Below are positions 1-8,767 of a DNA stretch of 58,877 nucleotides, piece after piece. The DNA is taken from the NCBI GenBank assembly GCA_902784865.1, contig CACZWL010000015.1, positions 46,699-105,575 of the forward strand, given 5' to 3'. The first letter of the stretch is position 1. Each line of letters opens with the position of its first letter. The notes beneath the pieces are model-generated. The model was not told the DNA's origin. It saw only the letters and a list, made by a program, of their open reading frames with translations, and made no database searches. The position numbers and the translations under genes were made by a program. The DNA is from an uncultured Bacteroidota bacterium. GTDB lineage: Bacteria > Bacteroidota > Bacteroidia > Bacteroidales > P3.

Positions 1-2
1 AT

Positions 3-2873
3 TCTGCTTCCGACTCAGCCACTTCAGTGCGAAAGGCGCAGGCCTATGCGGAGGGTTCGCCCGATATCACTGGCGCCAAGCAGTATGCTGAGGAGGCCGA
101 GGCTGCGAGGGATGAAGCTGCCGGGAGCGCGGCAGCTGCTGCCAACACCGCCGAGAGGATACATTCATCGCTAGAAGAGATAGACACCCTAAAGGAAAAC
201 ATGGGATACTACGAGTGTACGACAGAAGGCGCAACTGCGGACAAGGTCGTCAGCGGTGTAAGCTACACACTACCGTCCAATGCACCCTACGGAGGGTGCA
301 TCAAGGTGATGTTTTCTCACGCGAACAGCGCTGAAAGCCCGACGTTGAGCATCGGAGGTGCGGCAGCGAAGCCCCTCTACTATGACGGTATGCCGGCATC
401 GGAATCCAACACATGGGCGGACGGAGAGACGGTGGAGGTATACTACGACGGAGCGTACTTTCAGGCAAACAACGTGGCAGGCGGCGGAAACTTCGCCACG
501 GGCGAGAAGGTGAGAGAGACTGGTATTGACGATGAACCTACTGCTGGAAGCGATAATCTGGTTAAGAGTAGAGGAGTGGCAGATAATCTTGGATATACTA
601 TTGAATCATCAGATTATATCAGACTGATAACAGATAAAAAAAATCATTTACTTTTTGGTATTAAAATTAACGGTGATATTGAATGGGGTAAGGGTGTTCC
701 CGCTCCTGTCAAGAATTATATCAATCAGAAGATTGATGAGCTTGGTCTTGACAAGATTAATGACATAGTAGCATTTATTGACGGTCTTGAAATTGAAGGC
801 AAAACACTTGCTGAACTTCTGTATGAGAAAGTAGACAAAGATGATGGTAAAGGACTTATTGATAACCAATATGTTGAAGAGGGTGAACATGACGAATTGA
901 TTAAAGCTACTTGTGATGCTGAAGGAAAGGTGCTACAAGGTATTAAAGCAGATGGTAAGCCGTATTTCCCGCACAATGAAATGATGGAAGTTGACGAAAT
1001 ATTTGGATATCATCATGTAGTTCTTGACAATGATGATAAGATTGTAGAGGGGATAGACGAGGAAGGAAAGCATATATTTAATGCAGGTATTGAAGTAGGT
1101 CAGCTTAAAACGGAAAGTGGTATTGAGTCGGGTGATTGGCTTGATGTTAAGACAGACCACGAAGGCAGGATTCTTGAGGGTATCAATAAAGATGGCGAGA
1201 AGCATATCAGCAAGTTTGACAAGACTACTCAGGAGTTAATTAAGGACTTTGTTGGTGGTTCTGCTGGAAGTAATTATATCAGTATTCCTGTGCTTGATGG
1301 AAACTTTATATCTCCAGTTCCTGTTGAGATTACTGGCACTAAAGGCAATGAGGATGCCAAGTATGTGTTTGATTTACCTCTTAGTGAAGATGCATTCAAT
1401 ATCAGATTTAGGTTTAGGATTACGGAAAATATACTTAACAAAGAAAAGACGGCAGTCATCGCAAAATTAGGGGATACCGATGCTGTTATTGCTACTCCTG
1501 TAAAATTGCAGCAACTTGTTACGACTGCTACTTATAATGAGGAACAAAAGAATTGTTATTGGGGAACTTTAGCTGGTGGCATAAGTCTGAATAACAGTAG
1601 TGTAAACCGAGTGTCAATTTCATTTGGCAAACAAAATATTGGCTTATTTGCATTTTATGTAAAATATATTGGCAACGAAGATGAAGCCTATATAGAGAAT
1701 GATGGCAGTAAATTTGTTGTCAGGGCAGGTAATAACACTACAAATTATCCTTTTAGTGAGTATGAAACTGTCTATGCCTTATATTCTGCTTTAAGAGACA
1801 GAACTGACCTTGAGGTTTCATATAATGAGACTGAAAACAGGATGAGTACAGAACTTGCGGTTTTCAGTGAATGTAAAATAAAGGGTTTATTCTATTCTGG
1901 CATAGATGAAAATACCACTATACAAGAATATATGGATAATGCTCCTTTCTTTGTCCCTTATGCAGTATGCGAGGAATGGCACAGAGTAGAAATTATTAAA
2001 ATAGCCAATACAATATATGTACTTTGTGATGGAGTTCAGAAAACCATTGTTGCTGATGCCAACACTTTGACTTTAGGAGGTGAGTGTGGGGTATTATTCA
2101 AAGACTTTGAGGTGCATACAGACAATGCTTATGACGCTGAGGTGTCAGATGGAATTGTTATTAGTTCGATGAATCCATATATTCTTATACATGAAGGACA
2201 TGGAATTGATAAAGTTCCTACAGGCGATGGAGCGCAGACAGACAATATGGCTACTACTGTAGACAGACTTCAGTATATTTACAGTATAGCTTTAAGTAAG
2301 GGGTATAAACCTGTGTCGATTGAACATATTGCAGATTATTATGCTGGAATCAAAGAATTACCAAAGCGTTGCTTCACTGTCATATTTGATGATTATAGAT
2401 TTGTGAACTGCATGGATATTGATAATAGAGCGGTATTTACAAGACTTGGCATAAAGCCTGCTCTTGCTGTTATATCAGACAGAGAAGAAAGCATTACTCA
2501 CAACGGTGAGACAATAGAACTTGCAAAAGCTGTGGATATTTGTAGGATGAACAATTTTAGTCTGGTTAGTCATACGAGAAATCACAGAAGAGTAGTTGCA
2601 ACTAAACCATCTACTTATATGCAGGAGTTTGTCAATGACATCTATAATGCTGACATAAAGGGTGTTGATGGCAGAATAATAGTATATCCTTATGGCGTAT
2701 CAAACTCTTATGAACATGACACTTTGAAATGGCTTGGTGTTAGACTTGGTATTAGTATTTATGAGGGTGCTACTCCAAGATATAATACATATAACAGAAT
2801 TAGATACAGATTAGTCAGGCAAGAGATAGGATTTAGAATTGGAATAAATAATATTTTGTCGCATTTATTATAA
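3..2873 (+). CDS. Phage tail fibre / receptor-binding protein with C-terminal polysaccharide deacetylase-like domain (5' partial)
   Basis: The reading frame is open to the window edge, so the true start lies upstream; the GTG at 27 is only the first internal start-like codon. Residues below count from that GTG. Residues 1-60 are Ala/Glu-rich and helical, as in fibre shafts. Four short repeats with the pattern D..G.(I/V)L.GI..DG lie near residues 197-220, 290-315, 329-352 and 371-396. A beta-rich, lectin-like middle follows. The last about 160 residues resemble NodB polysaccharide deacetylases: an FDD motif near residue 790 and an SHTRNH motif (the H-S/T-x-x-x-H metal motif) near 848. The likely role is binding and trimming surface glycans during adsorption. 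Base use is GC-rich to about 540 and then AT-rich, which suggests a swapped host-range module. The fibre role is inferred from architecture and context. Confidence 0.75.
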   Translation, partial: SASDSATSVRKAQAYAEGSPDITGAKQYAEEAEAARDEAAGSAAAAANTAERIHSSLEEIDTLKENMGYYECTTEGATADKVVSGVSYTLPSNAPYGGCIKVMFSHANSAESPTLSIGGAAAKPLYYDGMPASESNTWADGETVEVYYDGAYFQANNVAGGGNFATGEKVRETGIDDEPTAGSDNLVKSRGVADNLGYTIESSDYIRLITDKKNHLLFGIKINGDIEWGKGVPAPVKNYINQKIDELGLDKINDIVAFIDGLEIEGKTLAELLYEKVDKDDGKGLIDNQYVEEGEHDELIKATCDAEGKVLQGIKADGKPYFPHNEMMEVDEIFGYHHVVLDNDDKIVEGIDEEGKHIFNAGIEVGQLKTESGIESGDWLDVKTDHEGRILEGINKDGEKHISKFDKTTQELIKDFVGGSAGSNYISIPVLDGNFISPVPVEITGTKGNEDAKYVFDLPLSEDAFNIRFRFRITENILNKEKTAVIAKLGDTDAVIATPVKLQQLVTTATYNEEQKNCYWGTLAGGISLNNSSVNRVSISFGKQNIGLFAFYVKYIGNEDEAYIENDGSKFVVRAGNNTTNYPFSEYETVYALYSALRDRTDLEVSYNETENRMSTELAVFSECKIKGLFYSGIDENTTIQEYMDNAPFFVPYAVCEEWHRVEIIKIANTIYVLCDGVQKTIVADANTLTLGGECGVLFKDFEVHTDNAYDAEVSDGIVISSMNPYILIHEGHGIDKVPTGDGAQTDNMATTVDRLQYIYSIALSKGYKPVSIEHIADYYAGIKELPKRCFTVIFDDYRFVNCMDIDNRAVFTRLGIKPALAVISDREESITHNGETIELAKAVDICRMNNFSLVSHTRNHRRVVATKPSTYMQEFVNDIYNADIKGVDGRIIVYPYGVSNSYEHDTLKWLGVRLGISIYEGATPRYNTYNRIRYRLVRQEIGFRIGINNILSHLL

Positions 2874-2900
2874 ACAATTTAAAAATGGAGGATTAAAATT

Positions 2901-3779
2901 ATGAACAACAAATGTTTAGTAACAAGACTGAAGGCAGTAGTCAACGATGATAGTCTGCCAGTAATTGAGACAATGCAGCAGTTTACACTTGATGCTATTG
3001 ATGCTGGAGGTAACAAGAGTATGAGTGATGCTCAGAAGTGGGCACTTAATCATTTCTTCTATCAAATAGGTGCTATCAGTAATAGCGGTATTTGGAGTAA
3101 GGTCGGTTTCGCAATACTGCCTATTATCGGTGCTAATAAGAATTATTACCCTTATGATTTCAAAAACAATGTATTATTGTTTAATGTAACAAATGTAATG
3201 AGAGATACCAATGGAGGACTTGAGGTCTATTATGAATCACCCAATGCTACTTCTATAGGATTAAATAGTAGTATACAGAATGTCGATGGTTCGAGTATTG
3301 GATGTTTTGTTTCTTCCGTAAAACAAAGAACTATAAATTCATCAAATGCTGCACCACCTATCAAGGTAACTTTCGGTTTTGACGATAACACTAATATTTC
3401 ACTTTCTTGTCCTGAAATAGTTACAGGAGGTGGCATTATGCAATTGAGATACCAAAGTGGAATAGACTACTACAAAAGATTGGCTAGTAATTATTACAAC
3501 AATTACGTTAGGTCTACTCTGCTTAATATCAACGGTACACCATCATCAAGTACTATTTCTGCATTATATGCTGATGTTAACGGCAACTTACTTAAAAGTA
3601 ATACGCCAGTTGTTAGTGGTAATTATACAGATACTTCTGAAAAATCAATAACAAGTAAAAATTTAAGGATTGGTTCTGGCAATGTTTTTGGAGTCTTAAT
3701 ATTCTTTAAAGAAGCCCTGACAGAAGCAGAGTGCTCAAAACTTATTCAGGCCAACCAAGAGTTAATTGAAGCATTCTAA
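2901..3779 (+). CDS. Putative phage tail / lectin-like protein
   Basis: A 292-residue protein 27 bases downstream of the fibre gene, with the same AT-rich codon use, preceded by a purine-rich RBS (ggagg). It has no signal peptide or membrane segment. The N-terminal 60 residues are helical and the rest looks beta-rich with many Asn, Ser and Gly. The C-terminus (VFGVLIFFKEALTEAECSKL) resembles the last strand and helix of concanavalin/LamG-like phage proteins. It may be an accessory adhesin or a chaperone-like partner of the fibre. It is the last gene before a terminator pair, so it closes the tail transcription unit. No family is recognised with confidence. Confidence 0.55.
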   Translation: MNNKCLVTRLKAVVNDDSLPVIETMQQFTLDAIDAGGNKSMSDAQKWALNHFFYQIGAISNSGIWSKVGFAILPIIGANKNYYPYDFKNNVLLFNVTNVMRDTNGGLEVYYESPNATSIGLNSSIQNVDGSSIGCFVSSVKQRTINSSNAAPPIKVTFGFDDNTNISLSCPEIVTGGGIMQLRYQSGIDYYKRLASNYYNNYVRSTLLNINGTPSSSTISALYADVNGNLLKSNTPVVSGNYTDTSEKSITSKNLRIGSGNVFGVLIFFKEALTEAECSKLIQANQELIEAF

Positions 3780-3859
3780 ATTAACAATGACATCTTCTTT
3801 CTCTTTCTACAAAAACTGAGAGAATAAATAGTTATTGTAATAAGTAGGTACAAAAGACA

Positions 3860-3880
3860 GTCACTTCGGTGACTTTTAAA
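3860..3880 (+). terminator. UUCG-tetraloop hairpin
   Basis: GTCAC (3860-3864), loop TTCG, GTGAC (3869-3873), followed by TTTT. It is a short stem with a very stable loop, lying 80 bases after the tail gene. It could be a terminator or an RNA-processing or stability element. Confidence 0.5.
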
Positions 3881-3929
3881 GATGACGGGTTTATGTAAGT
3901 AGTAAATAATTAAAATTTGAAATTCCATT

Positions 3930-3964
3930 AAGGACTACATCACTAAAAGATGTAGTCCTTTTAC
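3930..3964 (+). terminator. Rho-independent terminator
   Basis: A perfect 12-bp stem (3930-3941 with 3949-3960), 7-base loop, then a T run. It ends the tail-fibre unit. The rest of 3781-4272 is an AT-rich intergenic stretch in which I see no gene, only these hairpins and a promoter-like element near its right end. Confidence 0.85.
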
Positions 3965-4223
3965 TTTGTAAATATGCTTGTTTTACACACTAACAACCAT
4001 TGCTTTTTTATTATACTATACTTAACGATATAAGTTTATGTAAAATTTTAAGATAGATTATCAATCCTTTAACTTCGCAAAGCAACTAAAACAAACGGGC
4101 AAAAAGCGAATGAATAAGTCCATGAATGGTTATAAAAGCTGAAATTAATCACAAGACAGAATTTAGCCAAAAAAAATTTCTTTCAAAAACACAAGATAAA
4201 GGAGAGAGGTGGGGAAATGAGTG

Positions 4224-4231
4224 TACTTTTG
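4224..4231 (+). promoter_or_regulatory. Bacteroidetes-type -7 element (TACTTTTG)
   Basis: TACTTTTG matches TAnnTTTG and lies about 40 bases before the gene at 4273, after the terminators. No TTTG is present at the expected -33 position (bases 4201-4204 are GGAG), so activity may need a phage factor. Confidence 0.45.
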
Positions 4232-4272
4232 CATCAATAATTTTACAGTCAAACAATCAGATATAAAGAAAA

Positions 4273-4587
4273 ATGGAAGCTTACAAAGAAAGGCTCATTA
4301 AAGAGCAGGAAGATCTAAAAGAGAAACTGGTCAGCCTGATTGAGTTCATCAATTCGGACAAGTTCTACGGGCTGTCGAGCAACAACCGTCAGCTGCTGAG
4401 GAACCAGAAGATAGCCATGGAGCAGTATCTGGAGCTGCTGAACATGCGGCTATACGAGGATGTGGACAATATCACAGTCCCTAACCTGGGGATGCTCCAA
4501 ATGATGGGCGGACTTTTCGGTGGAAGCTTTGGGGGTCAGACAGCCACCATAGGCGACTGCATAAAAGAGACGGCCAAGGAGGCATAA
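4273..4587 (+). CDS. Small helical phage protein of the crAss001_48 / T4 Vs.4-like type
   Basis: A 104-residue protein. Residues 1-65 form a helical hairpin with the pattern seen in small phage proteins annotated as crAss001_48-related: a start of the form YxERxxxExxxL, then FIxSxxF, LSxxxRxLLxxQxxAMxxY and LxxRL. T4 Vs.4 is thought to belong to this broad group, and some such hairpin proteins have been reported to sequester cyclic nucleotide signals of CBASS or Thoeris immunity. Whether this one does is inference. The tail (residues 75-95) is Gly/Met-rich (MMGGLFGGSFGG), unlike the compact family members. It is the first gene of a new transcription unit after the terminators. Confidence 0.6.
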   Translation: MEAYKERLIKEQEDLKEKLVSLIEFINSDKFYGLSSNNRQLLRNQKIAMEQYLELLNMRLYEDVDNITVPNLGMLQMMGGLFGGSFGGQTATIGDCIKETAKEA

Positions 4588-4658
4588 CAAAAAAAGAAAG
4601 TTGGTCGCGACAACTGAATAAAAACCAAAAAAAGTCTAACAAAAAAAATTAAAGAATT

Positions 4659-5459
4659 ATGGACGAGAAAATCAATCTTCTGACCCTGCCCACTGGCGGC
4701 GGTCAGGATGCCACCACAGCGATGGCGATGATGAACAACAACCCGTGGATGTACCTGGTGATGCTGGCGCTGTTCGGCAACGGTGCATTCGGCAACAACC
4801 GTGGTGCCGGCGTGAACGGGGTGCTGGACATGGAGACGCAGAACAAGCTGAACAGCTTGCAGTCGCAGATAAACGACAACAACAACAATGCGTGGGCCCG
4901 CGAGGCCATAACCAATGCCGGCAACCGTGCCGACTTTGCCATCTCGCAACTGGCACAGAGCCTCGGCGTGGGCGTGGGCGAACTGCGCGGAGCCATCGGC
5001 AGTGTAAAGGACGCCATGTTCAACATGGGTGCACAGAACGGCATGGGCTTCATGGGTGTGCAGAACTCTATTGCCATGGGTAACCTGAACATCATCCAGC
5101 AGCTGAAGGACTGCTGCTGCGCAACGCAGAAGCAGATTCTCGAGCAGGGCTACCAGGGCCGCATCGAGACCATCAACCAGACCAACGACCTGCAGAACTC
5201 CATCCGCGTCGAGAACGGTCTCGTCCGCGCAGAGGTGGCCGCATTCCGCCAGGCATGGGAAAACTCGCGCTACCAGGATGTGGTGGCCGAGAAGACCCGC
5301 CTGCAGACGGAGCTTGACCTGCTGCGTAGCCAGCAGGGCACGGCAGCCATGATTGCCCCCATTCAGGCGGAGGTGGTGAAGCTTGAGACCCAGATGCAGC
5401 AGTTCATCAACACCTACAGCGGCGGCGGCGCCAAGAGCGGCAGCACGAGCGGCCAGTAG
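4659..5459 (+). CDS. Conserved phage protein with coiled coil, function unknown
   Basis: 266 residues, starting at the first ATG after an AT-rich 71-base gap. The N-terminus is Gly/Asn/Met-rich with a short hydrophobic stretch (PWMYLVMLALFGNGAFG, near residues 28-44). Residues 60-130 and 150-250 are helical with heptad-like spacing. A CCC triplet occurs near residue 151. The tail is Gly/Ser-rich. Neighbours are structural and lysis genes. I do not recognise a characterised family; a virion or membrane-associated role is possible. Confidence 0.6.
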   Translation: MDEKINLLTLPTGGGQDATTAMAMMNNNPWMYLVMLALFGNGAFGNNRGAGVNGVLDMETQNKLNSLQSQINDNNNNAWAREAITNAGNRADFAISQLAQSLGVGVGELRGAIGSVKDAMFNMGAQNGMGFMGVQNSIAMGNLNIIQQLKDCCCATQKQILEQGYQGRIETINQTNDLQNSIRVENGLVRAEVAAFRQAWENSRYQDVVAEKTRLQTELDLLRSQQGTAAMIAPIQAEVVKLETQMQQFINTYSGGGAKSGSTSGQ

Positions 5460-5475
5460 AAATCCATCCCCCAGA

Positions 5476-5508
5476 GAGGACGGCGGCAGCGGATGCCGCT
5501 GTCCTCTA
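5476..5508 (+). terminator. Strong hairpin after the 266-residue phage gene
   Basis: A 14-bp stem (5476-5489 with 5495-5508) with one G-U pair and a 5-base loop. No T run follows, so it may protect the upstream mRNA or attenuate transcription rather than terminate it. Confidence 0.55.
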
Positions 5509-5554
5509 TCCACAAAACAATAAAAAGACAACCAACAAAAAAGAGCAACACAAG

Positions 5555-6073
5555 ATGAACACACTATTCAAAGACATGGCAGCCGGTGCGACGGTGCATG
5601 CACTGGTGAAAGGCGAAGAGCTGCGATATGTGACAGGCACGGTGGTGAGCATAGGCCAGCCGCGAGTGGATATGCCGAATCCAATACAGGGCATAGGGCA
5701 GGGATACAAGCAGGTGGTGGACGTGACATTTGCCGTGGACGGCAAGAACTACACGGAGGCCGTGGAGGTGACGGCATGTATGTTTCCGACGAACAAGCTG
5801 GGTGGAGTAAGCCTGGTTGCCACAGACACGGAGCCCATAGTGCGCGAGTTGCGCGCGACAGAGAAGCTGGACGCCGACTATCTGAAACAGACGGAGAGCG
5901 AGATACCGAAGAGGGAGAAGCGTATAGAGGCCTGCAAGCAGCTGATAGCGGAGCTGGACACCGACTACAAAGAGAAGCGGGAGACAGAAGACCGTTTCAT
6001 CCGTATAGAGAAGAAACAGGAGGAGTTTGGCGGAATGCTGAAGCGCATACTGGATGCGGTGGAGAGCAAGTGA
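5555..6073 (+). CDS. Conserved phage protein, function unknown
   Basis: 172 residues. Residues 1-95 look like a beta-rich domain (KNYTEAVEVTACMF, GGVSLVATD); residues 96-172 are charged and helical and probably form a coiled coil. No signal peptide or membrane segment. It lies between two other unknown genes in the same direction with AT-rich spacers, in the module leading to the holin. I do not recognise a family. A virion-associated or assembly role is a guess from position. Confidence 0.6.
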   Translation: MNTLFKDMAAGATVHALVKGEELRYVTGTVVSIGQPRVDMPNPIQGIGQGYKQVVDVTFAVDGKNYTEAVEVTACMFPTNKLGGVSLVATDTEPIVRELRATEKLDADYLKQTESEIPKREKRIEACKQLIAELDTDYKEKRETEDRFIRIEKKQEEFGGMLKRILDAVESK

Positions 6074-6127
6074 CGGAAGCTGCGCCGTAGAAAATAACCA
6101 TAAATAAAAACACAAAGACAAAGAGAC

Positions 6128-6634
6128 ATGAATGGTAACGAGATAATGGCAAAGTTTGACGAGCTGTATGAGAAGATGAGCAGATCGTCGGACGTAAAGG
6201 ACATGAAACTGTTCGGCGGGGTGATGCGCGAAGCCATGGCGTATCTGACCGAGAGCAAGAGCGAGAAAGCCGAGGAGCTAATGGAGAAGTTGTGCGCCAT
6301 GGAGTGGTGCAACTATGTGACGCGGCGCGAGGCCGAGGAGATAGTAAAGCACATGGTTCCAAGTGCGCGGTGGAGCGAGGAGGCGATGAAGCGATGGCTT
6401 GAAGAACTAGGGCTCCAGAAAGAAGAGGCGCCGTACTATAACGAGCATGCGTTGTGGGTGGTGGTGTCGATGAAGTACAGCGACGATGCGAAGACCCTGG
6501 CCGAGGAGGTGATGGGCAAGAAAGTGGAGGAGGTTGAAGAGCTGGATATGTTTAGGATGTGCCATGCCTTGGCAATGGATGTGCTGAGGGACGAGGACGG
6601 AGTGTTTGACGTGCGGAAGTATTTTGGCTTGTAA
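6128..6634 (+). CDS. Helical phage protein, function unknown
   Basis: 168 residues, almost entirely alpha-helical by composition, rich in Glu, Lys and Met, with no signal peptide or transmembrane segment. The start ATG follows an A-rich stretch (caaagacaaagagac). Phages of gut Bacteroidales often carry such helical proteins near tail or lysis genes, but I do not know a function. It shares direction with its neighbours, separated by 54 and 62 bases. Confidence 0.6.
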   Translation: MNGNEIMAKFDELYEKMSRSSDVKDMKLFGGVMREAMAYLTESKSEKAEELMEKLCAMEWCNYVTRREAEEIVKHMVPSARWSEEAMKRWLEELGLQKEEAPYYNEHALWVVVSMKYSDDAKTLAEEVMGKKVEEVEELDMFRMCHALAMDVLRDEDGVFDVRKYFGL

Positions 6635-6696
6635 CCCGGACAGAGACAAGGAATGTATAACCAGAGTGGCTGACAGTCACCGAAAAAACATAGACG

Positions 6697-7173
6697 ATGG
6701 AAATACTGAACGGAATAGGCCAGATGCTGCTGATAGGAGGGCTGGCGATGATAGTGGTCTTCTTAGCCATGATGATGGACCTTGTAAGCGGGTTGCGGAA
6801 AGCGCGGCAGCGTGGGGAGGTGCGGACGTCGCAGGCGCTGAAGCGCACGATCACGAAGTTCATCACCTACGAGGGCAGCATGGTCGTGGCCCTGGGTATC
6901 GACATCCTCATCCACTTGAGCCAGCTGATACGGCTGTTCGGTCTCGATACCATTTACAACGTGCCGGTGATAGCGTGCCTGGTGGGTGTCTTTATGCTGG
7001 TGGTGGAGTTCATCAGTATAAGAGAGAAGGCGGAACAAAAGACGAGGCAGCAGATGAGCGATGCGGCTGTGGTGTTGGCTGCGTTGCTACAAAACGATAG
7101 CATAAAGGACGTGCTACGCACGTCCATGGAGCAGCAGGCAAAGGACACAGGAAGTGAGGTACATGATGGCTGA
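6697..7173 (+). CDS. Phage holin family protein
   Basis: 158 residues with three hydrophobic segments (about residues 6-28, 60-78 and 88-108) and a charged C-terminal tail. This matches the phage holin 4 (phi29-like) group. It would form inner-membrane lesions that release or activate the endolysin. Its 3' end overlaps the lysozyme gene, and the spanin candidate follows, giving a holin-endolysin-spanin cassette. The segment before TM2 is basic ([17 protein letters not shown]), giving a cytoplasmic loop. Function is assigned by family resemblance plus context. Confidence 0.8.
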   Translation: MEILNGIGQMLLIGGLAMIVVFLAMMMDLVSGLRKARQRGEVRTSQALKRTITKFITYEGSMVVALGIDILIHLSQLIRLFGLDTIYNVPVIACLVGVFMLVVEFISIREKAEQKTRQQMSDAAVVLAALLQNDSIKDVLRTSMEQQAKDTGSEVHDG

Positions 7174-7732
7174 CGTAATGACCTTGGCGCCGTTTATCCT
7201 GTCGTTCGAAGGCGGCTTTGTGAACGACAAAGCCGACAAAGGAGGAGCCACGAACAAAGGCGTTACGATAGCCATCTGGAAGAAGCAGGGCTACGACAAA
7301 GATGGGGATGGCGACATCGATGTGGACGACTTGAAGCTGATAAGCGACGAGGATGCCGTGAATGTAATCCTGCAGCCACACTACTGGAACCGCTGGAAGG
7401 CCGACAAAATAAAGAGTCAGTCGGTGGCCAACATCCTTGTTGACTGGGTGTGGGGAAGTGGCAAGTGGGGCATCATCTACCCGCAGCAGCTCCTGGGCGT
7501 TGTAGCCGACGGCATAGTAGGACCCAAGACCCTTGCGGCATTGAACGCTCGCGACCCTCATGCTTTCTTCAACCTGCTAAAGAACCGCAGGGAGCAGCAT
7601 TTCCACAGCATCGTAAAGAAAGACCCCACGCAGAAGAAATTCCTCAAGGGTTGGCTCCGCAGGCTCAACAGCATCAACTACGGTTATCTGAAAGACAACC
7701 GAGGTCGTATCATCAAATTCAAAGAGCAATGA
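7166..7732 (+). CDS. GH108 family phage lysozyme (endolysin) with EF-hand-like loop
   Basis: 188 residues. The N-terminus carries the GH108 signature ([21 protein letters not shown]; catalytic Glu at residue 15). The C-terminal half has the usual GH108 peptidoglycan-binding region ([16 protein letters not shown]). It would hydrolyse muramic acid-GlcNAc bonds at lysis. No signal peptide, so export depends on the holin. Residues 44-55 form a DxDxDGDIDxxD loop, an EF-hand/dockerin-like calcium site between the two halves of the catalytic domain. The ATG at 7166 was chosen because GTGAGG lies 6 bases upstream; GTG 7154 and ATG 7163 are alternatives. It overlaps the holin end, and its stop overlaps the next start (ATGA). 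Confidence 0.85.
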   Translation: MADVMTLAPFILSFEGGFVNDKADKGGATNKGVTIAIWKKQGYDKDGDGDIDVDDLKLISDEDAVNVILQPHYWNRWKADKIKSQSVANILVDWVWGSGKWGIIYPQQLLGVVADGIVGPKTLAALNARDPHAFFNLLKNRREQHFHSIVKKDPTQKKFLKGWLRRLNSINYGYLKDNRGRIIKFKEQ

Positions 7733-8217
7733 AAAAGACATGTTATTTCTTGATAGTTCTTGCAATACTTTCAAGTATTGTCGGCTGCAGTACACCGAAG
7801 ACGGTGTATGTGCCGTTACCAGTTACTGACTCCATCAGCGAGAGCCATCATGACAGAACGACGGAGCGCGACAGCGTCATCAAGGAGAAGACCGTCATCG
7901 TGCAGGTGGCCGACAGTGGATTGCTGGCACAGCTGGCGGCCATGGGGTTGCAGGTTGACGAGAGTAAGCAATATATCATGGTGCTACAGAAAGAGTTGGA
8001 GCGTAAGATAAGCGAACTGTCGAGCAGCAAGAGCGACACCGCCATCAGGTACAAAGAGGTGCCAGTACCCTACCCTGTGGAGAAACTCGTCGAGAAACCG
8101 CTGACAAAATGGCAGAAGTTCCAGATGAAAGGCTTCTGGTGGCTATCAGTCGGGCTGATTGGCTATGTGTTGTTCAGGACACGCAAGGTGTGGCTGAAAT
8201 GGCTGAAACGAAGTTAA
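7729..8217 (+). CDS. Lipoprotein with C-terminal transmembrane segment; candidate unimolecular spanin
   Basis: 162 residues. The start ATG overlaps the lysozyme stop (ATGA). Residues 1-20 are a lipoprotein signal with the lipobox SIVGC, predicting an acylated Cys20. The middle (40-125) is charged and partly coiled-coil. Residues 136-149 ([14 protein letters not shown]) form one transmembrane helix followed by a basic tail. A lipid anchor at one end and an inner-membrane helix at the other is the topology of single-gene (u-) spanins such as T1 gp11, which fuse outer and inner membranes in the last lysis step. Position directly after the endolysin supports this. The assignment comes from topology and context, not sequence similarity. 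Confidence 0.7.
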   Translation: MKKTCYFLIVLAILSSIVGCSTPKTVYVPLPVTDSISESHHDRTTERDSVIKEKTVIVQVADSGLLAQLAAMGLQVDESKQYIMVLQKELERKISELSSSKSDTAIRYKEVPVPYPVEKLVEKPLTKWQKFQMKGFWWLSVGLIGYVLFRTRKVWLKWLKRS

Positions 8218-8285
8218 TTCACAACATAAAGCCAACAGCCTACGAAAGGTAAGTATTTTTACAACCGATTTGAACAAAAATCTCA

Positions 8286-8735
8286 ATGGAAATAACGCTA
8301 ACTATTAACAAGCCAGACGTGCTGAAAGAGGTGGCGCAGACCACCAGCTACACCGGCTCGAAGAAGGTAGGGGATGACGGAGCGTTAGACCGCATCGCCA
8401 CCGTTGACGAGGATCAGGTGGAGCTGCAACGCTTCTGGGATGAGAGCCGAGCCGAGGTGGCACAGTCTTTCATCCGGTTGCTTGCCAGCGAGGGTATGAA
8501 TGGTGACGACTACGAAGTGAAGCTCAACGTGTCGGTATCTTTCAACATGTCGTTGCTTCCGAGCATGCAGCTTGGGTTGTTCTCATATTTTGTGCAGAAC
8601 ATCACGGGCAAGTGGTATGTGTTCACCAACAAAGACGAGGCCGGGGCCTTTGCCGACAGAGGCAGTGCCTTGTTGCAGGAGGTGAAAGAGAAAGCCTTCT
8701 ACAAGAAGATGCCGACGAGACCGACGTACAATTAA
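8286..8735 (+). CDS. Phage protein, member 1 of a three-gene paralog-like set
   Basis: 149 residues, no signal peptide or membrane helix. It begins with a strand (EITLTINKPDV), has a helical middle (ELQRFWDESRAEVAQSFIRL), a Lys-x-Asn-Val-Ser-Val-Ser strand, then a helix with an aromatic Trp-Tyr pair and a basic tail ending RPTYN. The following two genes have the same order of elements and similar tails, so the three look like diverged tandem copies. In this position they could be tail completion or connector proteins, or small virion proteins. That is inference. Confidence 0.6.
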   Translation: MEITLTINKPDVLKEVAQTTSYTGSKKVGDDGALDRIATVDEDQVELQRFWDESRAEVAQSFIRLLASEGMNGDDYEVKLNVSVSFNMSLLPSMQLGLFSYFVQNITGKWYVFTNKDEAGAFADRGSALLQEVKEKAFYKKMPTRPTYN

Positions 8736-8767
8736 CCGAATAATAACAGTAAAAATAACAGAGAATT

